NCBI GenBank assembly: GCA_028290825.1
Contig: JAQGJB010000019.1
Span: 1 to 55,093 of the forward strand
Direction: 5' to 3'
Source of the DNA: Micavibrio sp.
GTDB taxonomy: Bacteria > Pseudomonadota > Alphaproteobacteria > Micavibrionales > Micavibrionaceae
Length of the DNA stretch: 55,093 nt
The translations under genes were made by a program, and so were the position numbers. Numbering within the stretch: the stretch's first letter is position 1; each line of letters begins with the position of its first letter. Below the pieces are notes generated by a model. It was not told the origin of the DNA, ran no database searches, and worked only from the letters and a program-made list of their open reading frames with translations. Of the stretch, positions 15,890 to 24,577 are shown piece by piece.

Positions 15890-17602
15890 ATGCTGTGCCG
15901 GTTAATTCTTTCCTTTTTAGTTGTCTTGATTGTTGCTTCATTTCCCAATGATGCTTTTGCTCAGTCAGTTTCAGGCGTAAGCGGGGCACAGGCGGGCCGC
16001 GCGGAACAACAGGTTTCGCGCCGCATGACCTCCACCAAGTCCGGCCAGACGATTGATATCGCCGCGCGCATAGCCGAGAGTGCACCGAAAGGCGCAGAGA
16101 AGAACTTTTTCGTCCTCGATCATCTTCAGCTTGATGGCGTAACGGCATATACACAGGGTGATCTGGAGCCAATCTATGGCCCGTATTTGGGTCAGAAGAT
16201 TTCGCTCGCCGATCTCTATATAATCGCCGCCGCCCTTCAGCAGAAATATCTTGATGACGGGTACTTATTGGCCCGCGTGTCTGTACCGAAAAATCCTGTC
16301 CACAAGGGCAGCGCACGCCTTATTGCCCATGAGGGCTATATACGGCAGGTGAGTGTTACAGGTGTTACCAATGCGCACACATTGACGACAGTGCAGGGGT
16401 ATCTCGGGCATGTGGCCGGAAGCCGCCAGGCCCTGAATACCGAAGACCTGCAGCATGCGATGTTCCTGGTCAATGATCTTCCCGGTATCAACGCTCGCGC
16501 TCACCTCATTCCAGTGAAGGATGATGCGGAAGGCTATGATTTGTTAATCGATGCCGGATATAAACCTTATGACGCGGTGATTGGCCTGGATAATTACGGC
16601 ACGCGCTATATCGGTCCTTACCAGGTATCGGGTGAACTGGCTCTGAACGGCTTGCTGGGTCAGGATGAAAGAATTGATATCCAGACGGTGATTGCGCCGG
16701 ACCTCCATAATTCACCTGAGCTTTATTACCTGGGTTTGAATTATCAGCAACCGATATCCAGCCGGGGAACGATTCTGGAAGTCTTCGGTAACAGTGACTA
16801 TGTATCACCCGGCTATAACCTGAAACCCTATGACGCGCATGGCCGCGCCTGGCATACCGGCTTGTCGCTTCTGCAATCCTTTGTACGCTCCCAATACGCC
16901 AACCTGAAAGCGCATATTACATTTGATATGCGCAACACTTCGAACTGGGACAATGCTTTTGCGACCCAGTACGACCGCATTCGCACCATTCGCGGTGGAA
17001 TGCAGGGTGATTATAAGGACAATTGGCTTGACCGTGCCGCGGCGAACGCATTTGTACTTGAAGTAAGTCAGGGGCTTAATATCCTGAATGCGACAGAGAA
17101 CGGCAATTTTACATCCCATCCCGCAGCCCGCCCGGATTTTACCAAGATAACCGCCGAATTGCAGCGCCTGCAGAACGTAGCTGATAATGTTGACGTTTTC
17201 TTTGGTCTGAATGGTCAATGGGCGAATAAACCACTCTACAGCGCGGAGGAATTCGGCGTTGGCGGTTCACAGTATGGTCGAGGTTATTATTTCTCAGATA
17301 TTCTGGGTGATAAGGGGATTGCGGCAAAGGTCGAGGTTCAGTGGAACCGTCCGTCCCGTTCGCAATGGTTCGATCACTACCAGCTTTATGCCTTCCTGGA
17401 TGCCGGAAAAGTATGGAATTTCAACCGCGATATAGATCAGCCACCCACAGGTGAACTATTATCGACCGGCGTTGGTTTCAGGACTTCGCTGAATAGCAAT
17501 GTGGACATGGACTTCACCATTGCCCAGCCCCTCAACCGCGATGTGCCGGCGCAGGGTAACCGCGCCCCGCGATTCCTGTTTAGTATGGCCAAGAAGTTTT
17601 AA
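15890..17602 (+). CDS. Two-partner secretion outer-membrane porin (ShlB/FhaC/HecB family)
   Basis: A 570-residue Omp85-superfamily transporter that exports a TpsA-type partner across the outer membrane. From the chosen ATG (AGGAGA 9 bases upstream) there is a signal peptide (about 1-25, ending DAFAQ). Then come two POTRA-like domains (about 70-145 and 148-225) and a beta-barrel ending in Phe, as outer-membrane proteins do. The GGSQYGRGYYF segment matches the conserved RGY loop motif. No filamentous haemagglutinin-like TpsA gene is visible nearby. The next gene, on the opposite strand, encodes a secreted repeat protein, but it lacks a TPS domain. The substrate is therefore unknown. Confidence 0.9.
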   Translation: MLCRLILSFLVVLIVASFPNDAFAQSVSGVSGAQAGRAEQQVSRRMTSTKSGQTIDIAARIAESAPKGAEKNFFVLDHLQLDGVTAYTQGDLEPIYGPYLGQKISLADLYIIAAALQQKYLDDGYLLARVSVPKNPVHKGSARLIAHEGYIRQVSVTGVTNAHTLTTVQGYLGHVAGSRQALNTEDLQHAMFLVNDLPGINARAHLIPVKDDAEGYDLLIDAGYKPYDAVIGLDNYGTRYIGPYQVSGELALNGLLGQDERIDIQTVIAPDLHNSPELYYLGLNYQQPISSRGTILEVFGNSDYVSPGYNLKPYDAHGRAWHTGLSLLQSFVRSQYANLKAHITFDMRNTSNWDNAFATQYDRIRTIRGGMQGDYKDNWLDRAAANAFVLEVSQGLNILNATENGNFTSHPAARPDFTKITAELQRLQNVADNVDVFFGLNGQWANKPLYSAEEFGVGGSQYGRGYYFSDILGDKGIAAKVEVQWNRPSRSQWFDHYQLYAFLDAGKVWNFNRDIDQPPTGELLSTGVGFRTSLNSNVDMDFTIAQPLNRDVPAQGNRAPRFLFSMAKKF

Positions 17603-17620
17603 GACTATAAATAGGGACAA

Positions 17621-17653
17621 AAAAATGCCCCTCGTTCAGGAGGGGCATTTTTA
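17621..17653. terminator. Bidirectional terminator
   Basis: Perfect nine-base stem ATGCCCCTC/GAGGGGCAT with a 6-base loop, A-run before and T-run after. It serves the converging porin and repeat-protein genes. Confidence 0.93.
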
Positions 17654-17666
17654 TTATTATTAATTA

Positions 17667-18380
17667 TTATTGGTTTGTACCGTTTGAACGTGAACTTTGT
17701 GCATCAATCGACAGTCCTGTCGAAACGTCTAACGATCCATTTCTGGTCCTGGAACCGTCATCCGTGTTTGAGGCGCGCGAACCGGAAATGTTAACCGAAT
17801 GGTCCGCGTTAAGTGTCGCCTGACGGGCGGATGAATGGCCCGAGCCATCAGATGCAGAGGTCTTCTGCGAATTCAGGATTACCGTGCTTCCTGATGCAGC
17901 ATCAAGGCTAGCCTGATGCGCTCTCTGACCATGGTTCCCGCTACGCATGCCCTGATGATCCAGGGAAATCATGCCGTCGCCGTAAAGGTCTGTCGACCTG
18001 GCGCGGTTCGTCGCTCCGTTACCAGATGTTGAAGTTTTTGTAGCGTTTGCACCGAGTCCGGCTGCACTATTCAGTGCGCTCGATCCAGCCGAGCTATGAC
18101 CGTTATTATCAGATGTGCTTGATGACTGAGAATTCAGTGTATTGGACAATGCCCCACCCAGCCCGACATTGCGGTTCGTTGTTGAAGATGTACCATTGTT
18201 ATTATTGGTATTGGTATTGCCGGCATTATTGCCACCCATTGCGGATGACAATATCCCGCCATTACCGCCGCCAAGAAGTCCATTCGCCGACGCTTCGGGC
18301 GTAGCAAACGCGACCACTGCACAAAAGGCAGTCGTGGCAAGTAGGGCTCGGGTGCCAAGATTTTTAATTGTGAACGTCAT
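17667..18380 (-). CDS. Exported protein with seven imperfect 24-31 residue repeats
   Basis: A 237-residue low-complexity protein rich in Ser, Asn, Gly, Ala and Thr. The signal peptide is about 1-32 (ending EASAN). The mature part divides into about seven units, roughly 41-70, 71-99, 100-128, 129-155, 156-186, 187-213 and 214-237. Each opens with xxxL, often followed by N/D and small residues, then one or two hydrophobic positions, a Ser/Asn-rich turn and usually an Arg near the end (SSALNSAAG, QASLDAASG, QATLNADHS, NGSLDVSTG). This suggests a beta-solenoid or amyloid-like surface or matrix protein. An EcfG-type promoter lies upstream. No family is recognised; the fold is inference. Confidence 0.8.
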   Translation of the reverse strand: MTFTIKNLGTRALLATTAFCAVVAFATPEASANGLLGGGNGGILSSAMGGNNAGNTNTNNNNGTSSTTNRNVGLGGALSNTLNSQSSSTSDNNGHSSAGSSALNSAAGLGANATKTSTSGNGATNRARSTDLYGDGMISLDHQGMRSGNHGQRAHQASLDAASGSTVILNSQKTSASDGSGHSSARQATLNADHSVNISGSRASNTDDGSRTRNGSLDVSTGLSIDAQSSRSNGTNQ

Positions 18381-18443
18381 TTGTATTCTCCTTTATGGTT
18401 CTTATTCTGAGTAAGCGAGGAGCGCGTACTCTTGAGCTTTGCC

Positions 18444-18468
18444 AACCCTGATCCATGGAAGTTGTTCC
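18444..18468 (-). promoter_or_regulatory. EcfG-type general stress promoter
   Basis: On the minus strand GGAAC (18468-18464), 16 bases, GGTT (18447-18444), 64 bases before the ATG of the seven-repeat protein. The -35 is exact and the -10 has three of four bases. Confidence 0.55.
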
Positions 18469-18538
18469 GGTGTTATGCCGCTTAGCGAAGTGGAATACCC
18501 AGATCTTGCCACAAAGTAGCGGACTTACTTTGCACGGA

Positions 18539-19060
18539 CTAATTTCTGAGTGCCTCCGCAACGGCCTGCCAGTGTTCAAGCTTTTTAGAAAAATTCATTC
18601 CTGCATGGGCGGGACTTGTGGAGGGAAGCTTTGTAAGAACGAGTTTTTTATTTCTCAAATTAGGCAAAACATATTTTTTAAAACTGTGTTCGGCTTTCGC
18701 CCCATTAAAAAACAAATGTGTCACATAAGGGTGGTCTTTCAGAAATGCCTCGAAATCATTCGGAATCTCTTCCTGAATGGCCGAGTCCAGGCTGCCCGTG
18801 CGAATACAGGACTGCAACGACTCCCACATGATCACGCCGGAACGCGCCAGGATGGCCAGTCTTTTTTTATAAGGTAAATCGCGTCCGGCACCGAACAATT
18901 CACCCATGATCGGCCAGAACTGGTTTTGAGGATGCGCATAATATTGGTTAGCCGCCAGAGAAGCTTCACCCGGCATACTGCCCAGAATGACCACCCGGCC
19001 CCTTTTACTTCCAACAGGCGGAAAGCTGCATATTCTTGGTGGGGGTATGATCTGGACCAT
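18539..19060 (-). CDS. Family-6 uracil-DNA glycosylase superfamily enzyme (hypoxanthine-DNA glycosylase)
   Basis: A 173-residue base-excision-repair enzyme that removes deaminated bases, in this family mainly hypoxanthine (deoxyinosine). The family signature is visible at about residues 26-52, running GSMPGEASLAANQYYAHP then NQFWPIM, with the second motif STSPAHAG at about 147-154. The length fits. It is a single gene divergent from cphA, with the 3' end facing the stress-promoter region of the repeat protein. Substrate choice is from family knowledge. Confidence 0.88.
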   Translation of the reverse strand: MVQIIPPPRICSFPPVGSKRGRVVILGSMPGEASLAANQYYAHPQNQFWPIMGELFGAGRDLPYKKRLAILARSGVIMWESLQSCIRTGSLDSAIQEEIPNDFEAFLKDHPYVTHLFFNGAKAEHSFKKYVLPNLRNKKLVLTKLPSTSPAHAGMNFSKKLEHWQAVAEALRN

Positions 19061-19180
19061 ACCTATGATTTTGCCCGCCGCGTTAGTAAATCAAGTGTAA
19101 TGAATAAGGTTTAGCCTGATGTGGATTGATTAATCACCGCGCTTTAAGCACTTAAATGGCAAAAATATATCCCACCCCGT

Positions 19181-19205
19181 GGAACCTGCCTCAGAAAATG
19201 CAGTT
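19181..19205 (+). promoter_or_regulatory. EcfG-type general stress promoter of the cyanophycin operon
   Basis: GGAAC (19181-19185), 16 bases, AGTT (19202-19205), ending 32 bases before the cphA ATG. The -35 is exact and the -10 has three of four bases. Confidence 0.55.
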
Positions 19206-19237
19206 AGTAAGCAAATTGCTTTACCAGGGGAAAACAA

Positions 19238-22045
19238 ATGTGCGCTTCGGTTCAGGGTATTCCAGCAGGCATACCAATTCCTTTTGACCATAAAACTCTT
19301 AACTTCGCTTCCAAACGGATGGCCGTTTTAAAAAAAGCCGTTTTCAGAGGGCCGCATTATTATAGTCGCACCCCAATGATTCAAATCACAATTGATCTTG
19401 GAATTCTTGAAGACTGGCCAACCGACAAAATCCCGGGTTTCTCGGATCGCCTGTTGGCTCTCTTGCCGGGACTTAAGGAACATGGATGCTCTTACGGGGA
19501 GGCTGGTGGCTTTATTCGCAGGCTCCATGAAGGTACCTGGCTTGGCCATGTCATTGAACATGTGGCAATCCAGTTACAGACGGAAATCGGTATCGAAGTC
19601 AGCAGGGGCAAAACGCGCTCGGTAAAGGGTAAGCCTGGCGTCTACCATATAATGTATGAGTATGAAACCGAGAGGGTTGGCTTGCTGGCGGGGGAGATAG
19701 CTCTGCAGCTGGTCAATTCTCTCCTTCCCCAAAATCTTGCCGGATTATCCGGTATGGAGTGTCTCGGTGAGGAAAGGTTCGCTTTCACAACAACCGATGA
19801 TGCCTTAAACCGGCTTTGCGACCTTGCAGGGCGCGAGCGCCTCGGTCCGACCACGCGCTCGATCGTTGAAGCCGCAAAAAAGATGGGCATTCCCAGTATC
19901 CGGCTTGATGACGACAGCCTTGTCCAGCTCGGCTGGGGAAAAAATCAGCGCATTATCCGCGCCAGCATGACAGATGGCACATCGCATATTGCCGTTGATA
20001 AGGCAGGAGATAAGGAGCTTACAAAAAAACTTCTGCATTCTGTCGGTGTGCCTGTCCCTTCAGGAAAGGTAGTCAGAACCGTCGAAAGCGCAGTTGAGGC
20101 GGCTGCTGATATTGGCTATCCGGTCACCATCAAACCGCTTGATGGCAACCATGGCAGGGGAGTAACAACCAATATTTCCAATGAAGCTGGTGTCCGGTCT
20201 GCCTTTGACCTTGCAAACGCCCATAGCCGTAGCGTGATCGTCGAAAGTCACTATAACGGGAGCGATTACCGTGTATTGGTAATTGGTGGCCGCGTTACAG
20301 CGGTTTCAGAGCGTATTCCTGCCCATGTCGTTGGTGACGGAGTAAATACCATTGGCGACCTTATCGGCATGGTAAATAAAGACCCGCGGCGCGGAGACGG
20401 GCATACGAACGTTCTTTCGCGGATCGTTGTGGATGAAGGAATGAAAAAATTTCTTTCCTGTTCCGGCCTGACCGTTGAGTCGATACCTGCTAAAGGCGAC
20501 AGGGTCATGCTGTGCTGCACCGCTAATCTTTCAACTGGTGGCACGGCGATTGACCGCACAGATGATATTCATCCCGCAAATATCGTCCTGATGGAAAGGG
20601 CAGCCCAGACGATCGGGCTTGATATCGCGGGAATTGATGTAGTGACCAGTGATATCTCACTTCCTTTGCTGCAGGCGGGCGGTGGCGTGGTGGAGGTCAA
20701 TGCCGCGCCCGGATTCAGAATGCACCTTTGCCCAAGTGAGGGACAAAGCCGTCCTGTTGGTGAGGCAGTCGCAAGAATGTTATTCCCGCAAGGGGCTTCT
20801 GCCCGAATTCCGGTCGTTGCGGTTACAGGAACAAACGGAAAGTCAACCACAACCCGTATGATCAGCCATATGCTACGGCTGACCGGCGCCAGGGTTGGCT
20901 TCACCTCGACATCCGGCGTCTTCATTAATGATGATGTGCTCTGGCAGGGTGACGCCAGCGGTCCGCAGAGTGCCGGAATGATTCTCCGCAGCCCCGATGT
21001 TGATTATGCCGTACTTGAAACGGCAAGGGGAGGGATCCTCCGTTCGGGACTCGGATTTGATAAATGCGATGTCGGAATTGTCATGAATGTAACATCAGAT
21101 CATCTTGGAATCGGTGGGATCGATACCCTCCAGGATCTTGCGGACGTAAAAGGTGTCGTGGCTGAATCCGTCAGCAAAAATGGTGTCAGCATTCTTAATG
21201 CGGATGATCCGCTGACACGAGATATGGCGCGTAATGCAGGTGGCCGTATCTGCTTCTTTTCGATGAATGGGGGCTATCTTATGAGCGAAGCCTTGCGCGC
21301 GCACATCGCGGAAGGCGGAATGGCTCTGGTCCGGGAAGAATGGATCGGCCAGAGTGAAATCGTTCTGCATAAAGACGGGCAGCGTATCCCGATAATGCCG
21401 GTCAATAATATTGCCTGCGCCTATGGCGGGATCGTTGGGTTCAACATTCAAAATGCTCTTGCCGCTATCTGCGCGGGTCTTGCACTCGGACTTGATATGC
21501 AGATTATCAAAGCCGGTCTTGCGACCTTTACCTCATCTTTTGAGACTAATCCCGGCCGGTTGAATATTAACGATGATCATGGGTTCCGCGTCATTCTGGA
21601 TTACGCGCATAATCCAGCCGCCCTTAAAGCTTTAGGTGAAGTCGTCGAATATATGCGCAAAAGTTACAGAAACGTCATAGGCACTGTGAATACCCCAGGT
21701 GATCGGCGTGATGATGATATCCGGGAAGTAGGTCGTATCGCGGCAACCTATCTTGATACTATTATTTTCCGGGAAGAGCCGGATCGTCGGGGACGGGAGC
21801 CAGGCGTTATTAATACGCTCCTGAGCGAGGGTGCGCTAAGCACCGGCTTTGATGCACAGGATATCATCTGTACCGAAAAGGAGGAGGATGCAATTGACAT
21901 TTGCCTTGCAAAGGCAAAGCCGGGCGATCTTGTCGTTCTGACCCCGAGCGACGTATCCGGCGCCTGGCAGCGTGTATTAAATTTCAGGCCGGCTAAATCT
22001 GGTTCAAATTCCGGTCACGAGAGCGAAAAGGTGCTTCATGCCTGA
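19238..22045 (+). CDS. cphA: Cyanophycin synthetase
   Basis: ATP-dependent, non-ribosomal synthesis of cyanophycin, a poly-Asp backbone with Arg side chains used as nitrogen and carbon store. The 935-residue product shows the expected order: N-terminal domain (about 28-160, RGPHYYS, LGHVIEHVAIQLQ), ATP-grasp domain (about 200-480, GNHGRGVTTN) and Mur-ligase-like domain with P-loop TGTNGKSTT near residue 530, plus DYAHNPAALKAL. The ATG at 19238 has AGGGG upstream; the internal ATG at 19319 (MAVLKKAVFRG) aligns better with typical N-termini but lacks a ribosome site. First of three overlapping genes making, then degrading, the polymer. Confidence 0.96.
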   Translation: MCASVQGIPAGIPIPFDHKTLNFASKRMAVLKKAVFRGPHYYSRTPMIQITIDLGILEDWPTDKIPGFSDRLLALLPGLKEHGCSYGEAGGFIRRLHEGTWLGHVIEHVAIQLQTEIGIEVSRGKTRSVKGKPGVYHIMYEYETERVGLLAGEIALQLVNSLLPQNLAGLSGMECLGEERFAFTTTDDALNRLCDLAGRERLGPTTRSIVEAAKKMGIPSIRLDDDSLVQLGWGKNQRIIRASMTDGTSHIAVDKAGDKELTKKLLHSVGVPVPSGKVVRTVESAVEAAADIGYPVTIKPLDGNHGRGVTTNISNEAGVRSAFDLANAHSRSVIVESHYNGSDYRVLVIGGRVTAVSERIPAHVVGDGVNTIGDLIGMVNKDPRRGDGHTNVLSRIVVDEGMKKFLSCSGLTVESIPAKGDRVMLCCTANLSTGGTAIDRTDDIHPANIVLMERAAQTIGLDIAGIDVVTSDISLPLLQAGGGVVEVNAAPGFRMHLCPSEGQSRPVGEAVARMLFPQGASARIPVVAVTGTNGKSTTTRMISHMLRLTGARVGFTSTSGVFINDDVLWQGDASGPQSAGMILRSPDVDYAVLETARGGILRSGLGFDKCDVGIVMNVTSDHLGIGGIDTLQDLADVKGVVAESVSKNGVSILNADDPLTRDMARNAGGRICFFSMNGGYLMSEALRAHIAEGGMALVREEWIGQSEIVLHKDGQRIPIMPVNNIACAYGGIVGFNIQNALAAICAGLALGLDMQIIKAGLATFTSSFETNPGRLNINDDHGFRVILDYAHNPAALKALGEVVEYMRKSYRNVIGTVNTPGDRRDDDIREVGRIAATYLDTIIFREEPDRRGREPGVINTLLSEGALSTGFDAQDIICTEKEEDAIDICLAKAKPGDLVVLTPSDVSGAWQRVLNFRPAKSGSNSGHESEKVLHA

Positions 22046-22877
22046 ATGGTCGATCATAATCCACGGCGGGGCAAAAACGATTGAACCTGACGAAGAACAA
22101 TCTCATCAAGCAGCCGCAAAAGAAGCTGTGCTCATCGGTGCGGAAGTTCTACGGCGTGGTGGCAAGGCCATCGACGCGGTCGAGGCATCTATCAAGGCAA
22201 TGGAAGATGGCGGCGTCTTTAATGCGGGGCAGGGTTCAGTCATACGGTCCAACGGCCAGATGGAAATGGATGCGTCCATAATGGATGGCAAAACTCTTGA
22301 AATCGGCGCTATGGCTGGCTTATCGGGAATAAAAAATCCAATTTCTGCTGCAAGATACCTGCTAACCGATAAGCCTGTTCTTTTAATTGGAGAATCCGCT
22401 AACGCGTATGCGCGTGCCAAAGGTGCGGAAACATTCGAAATAAAAAGCGGTCATAAAAAACTCACAGCACCTTGTGATACCGTTGGCTGTGTTGCCCGAG
22501 ACAATGACGGGAACTTGGCCGTCGGCCTTTCAACAGGCGGCCTCAGTGATACAATGGCCGGTCGCGTCGGCGATGTCCCTTTGCCGGGATGCGGTTTCTA
22601 TGCCGATAATGCAAGGGGCGCATTATGTTTCTCCGGCGACGGGGAGGGCATAGCACGAAAAATGCTTGCAGCAGAGGTGATGGGGCGACTGAAAAAAATG
22701 GACCCCGAAAGTGCAATTAGTGATGCTTTGGACAGTCTTAGGCCTTTGCATGCCGAAGCAGGCTGCATCCTGCTAGATCTCGACGGGAACCCATTCTGGG
22801 GACACATAAGTTCCCATTTCGCTATCGCTTATCAAACCAGCGAACTGGAAACTCCAGTGGTTGCGCTTAAAAAATGA
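22038..22877 (+). CDS. iaaA: Isoaspartyl peptidase / plant-type L-asparaginase
   Basis: Ntn-hydrolase that cleaves beta-aspartyl dipeptides. A 279-residue precursor expected to self-cleave before the catalytic Thr148 in CDTVG, leaving alpha and beta chains. Other family segments are IIHGGAKT, FNAGQGSV, MDASIMDG and GLSTGG. Overlapping cphA by 8 bases and cphB by 4, it is placed to hydrolyse the beta-Asp-Arg dipeptide that cyanophycinase releases, giving free Asp and Arg. That role follows from context and from known cyanophycin catabolism. Confidence 0.93.
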   Translation: MPEWSIIIHGGAKTIEPDEEQSHQAAAKEAVLIGAEVLRRGGKAIDAVEASIKAMEDGGVFNAGQGSVIRSNGQMEMDASIMDGKTLEIGAMAGLSGIKNPISAARYLLTDKPVLLIGESANAYARAKGAETFEIKSGHKKLTAPCDTVGCVARDNDGNLAVGLSTGGLSDTMAGRVGDVPLPGCGFYADNARGALCFSGDGEGIARKMLAAEVMGRLKKMDPESAISDALDSLRPLHAEAGCILLDLDGNPFWGHISSHFAIAYQTSELETPVVALKK

Positions 22878-23785
22878 AAGTAGAAACAGTGAAGAAATCC
22901 AAGCCGGCAGCCAAAGAAAAACAAACTAGTTCCGTCCGCAAAAAGTTAAGGCCAGCACGGCCCCGAAAGGGGACACTTGTCATCATCGGGGGGCATGAAG
23001 ACAAGGAAAATGAACGCGTCATTTTAAAAGAAGTCGCCCAACTTCTGAATAACGGGAAGCTCGTTGTCTCGACTGTCGCTTCGGAAGAGCCTGCGGGATA
23101 TTTTGAATCCTATCAAAAGGCCTTCAAAGCCATTAACTCCTCTGAACTTGTCGAATTATACATTGCCGACCGCCATGAATCCCTTGATCCTGAAAAGCTT
23201 AAGGTCCTTGATAATGCATCAGGCATATATTTTACCGGAGGCGACCAGTTAAGGATCAGCAGTCAGATCGGTGATACCCCTTTTGAAGTGCGCGTCAAGG
23301 AAATCTATGAACAGGGGGGGGTTATTGCCGGAACCTCTGCGGGCGCTTCGGCAATGGCCGAGGTCATGCTGGTTCGCGGCGCCAGTGGCGAATCCTATAA
23401 GATTGGCGATCTCCACCTTTCCCCTGGCCTTGGGCTTGTTCCAAATGTCATTATTGATCAGCATTTTGCCGAACGCGGAAGGATAGGTCGGCTTATGGGC
23501 GCAATCGCCCTTAACCCAAGAATTCTTGGCATTGGAATTGACGAAGACACGGCAATTGTTGTGCGGGATAAAAAATTTACAGTAATAGGCAGCGGAGCCG
23601 TCTATGTCGTAGATGGCTCCGCGGTGACGCATTCCAATATAGCAGAGGGAGAGCCTGACTCGGTCTTGTCACTCTTTGGCGTGACTATGCAGGTTCTTAG
23701 CGCGGGCGATAAATATGATCTGGTGAAACGCCTCGCAATCCCCAAAGCCAGACCGAAAAAGAAAAGCGCCGACGCACAGGCTTAA
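22874..23785 (+). CDS. cphB: Cyanophycinase (peptidase family S51)
   Basis: Serine exopeptidase that degrades cyanophycin to beta-Asp-Arg dipeptides. A 303-residue protein with catalytic Ser155 in the GTSAGASAM nucleophile elbow. Other S51 segments are VIIGGHEDKEN, YFTGGDQLR and NVIIDQHFAERGR. It has a Lys-rich N-terminal extension of about 30 residues and no signal peptide, so it is the intracellular form. Last gene of the cph operon; its ATG overlaps the stop of iaaA. Confidence 0.95.
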   Translation: MKVETVKKSKPAAKEKQTSSVRKKLRPARPRKGTLVIIGGHEDKENERVILKEVAQLLNNGKLVVSTVASEEPAGYFESYQKAFKAINSSELVELYIADRHESLDPEKLKVLDNASGIYFTGGDQLRISSQIGDTPFEVRVKEIYEQGGVIAGTSAGASAMAEVMLVRGASGESYKIGDLHLSPGLGLVPNVIIDQHFAERGRIGRLMGAIALNPRILGIGIDEDTAIVVRDKKFTVIGSGAVYVVDGSAVTHSNIAEGEPDSVLSLFGVTMQVLSAGDKYDLVKRLAIPKARPKKKSADAQA

Positions 23786-23789
23786 GACA

Positions 23790-24392
23790 CTATTTGGTAG
23801 CTTCGGAATCCCATAGATTTAGAATCTCATCGACCGTCATCGGAAAGACCTGGGTTGAATAACGTCGGTGGTAAAGATCCATAGCCGCATCATGCGCTGC
23901 ATCCGATCCGCTGCAGACAGCATCGCTTGCAATAATTATTTTGTAACCATAGTCTACCGCACCCAGAACTGTCGCCAGCACACAGACATCAGTTTCCCCG
24001 CCGCTGATAATAAGTGTATCGATGTTCCTGTCTTTTAATTCCCTGCGGAAATCCGCATTATACCAAGGCGAATATACGCTTTTGGTAAAACACGGGCAGT
24101 CAGAAAAGTCGGTGAAAGCCCGGTCAAGTTCCAGCATATCAAGGCCAAGCCGGTCGGTCGTCATTCCTTCCCACCGCTGGTAATATTCCCGCCACATGCC
24201 GGTTGCCTGTTGTGGGTTTTCGGGGGGAATGAATTTTGTGAATACAGTCTGCCTGGGGTGCTCTGAGGTCAGGGACACGATTTTAGGTATAACTCTTTGC
24301 GACCAGGCCAAATGCCAGTCGGTTTTCTCCGTAAACATGCGTTGCATATCCACGCATACATGCAAACAACGGCTATCCAGATAGTCAGGCAT
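23790..24392 (-). CDS. Isochorismatase-family cysteine hydrolase
   Basis: A 200-residue amidohydrolase-type enzyme with the catalytic triad D15, K104 and C137 (CVDMQRMF, CFTKSVYS, ETDVCVLA). GGAGAACTTT directly before the ATG at 24392 fixes the start. The family includes nicotinamidases, ureidoacrylate and other amide hydrolases; the substrate cannot be chosen from sequence alone. It converges on the cyanophycin operon with only 4 bases between stops, so a nitrogen-recycling role is possible but not shown. A weak EcfG-like element (GGAAC-N16-CCTT) lies about 40 bases upstream. Confidence 0.88.
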   Translation of the reverse strand: MPDYLDSRCLHVCVDMQRMFTEKTDWHLAWSQRVIPKIVSLTSEHPRQTVFTKFIPPENPQQATGMWREYYQRWEGMTTDRLGLDMLELDRAFTDFSDCPCFTKSVYSPWYNADFRRELKDRNIDTLIISGGETDVCVLATVLGAVDYGYKIIIASDAVCSGSDAAHDAAMDLYHRRYSTQVFPMTVDEILNLWDSEATK

Positions 24393-24577
24393 AAAGTTCT
24401 CCAAAAACGGGCAAAAAATCTCATTCTACAAAAGGGATTGTAGTATTTTGAGTTCCAAATTCTGTAAATTAAAAATTACAAAAAAATCACAAAATGTTTC
24501 ACTTCGCTTACAAACCCACCATTTTTTCTACATGAGGAATACCTATTTTCTCATATCGATTTAGAGGAGGGATAGTG

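Noticed and set aside
24432-24456. GGAAC-N16-CCTT upstream of the isochorismatase-family gene
   Set aside because: Exact -35 but the -10 lacks the GTT core; kept only as a remark in that gene's entry.
24536-24560. GGAAT-N16-CGAT just before the sigma-factor gene, a possible self-regulating EcfG promoter
   Set aside because: Both elements deviate from the consensus, and the implied transcription start would fall in the ribosome site.
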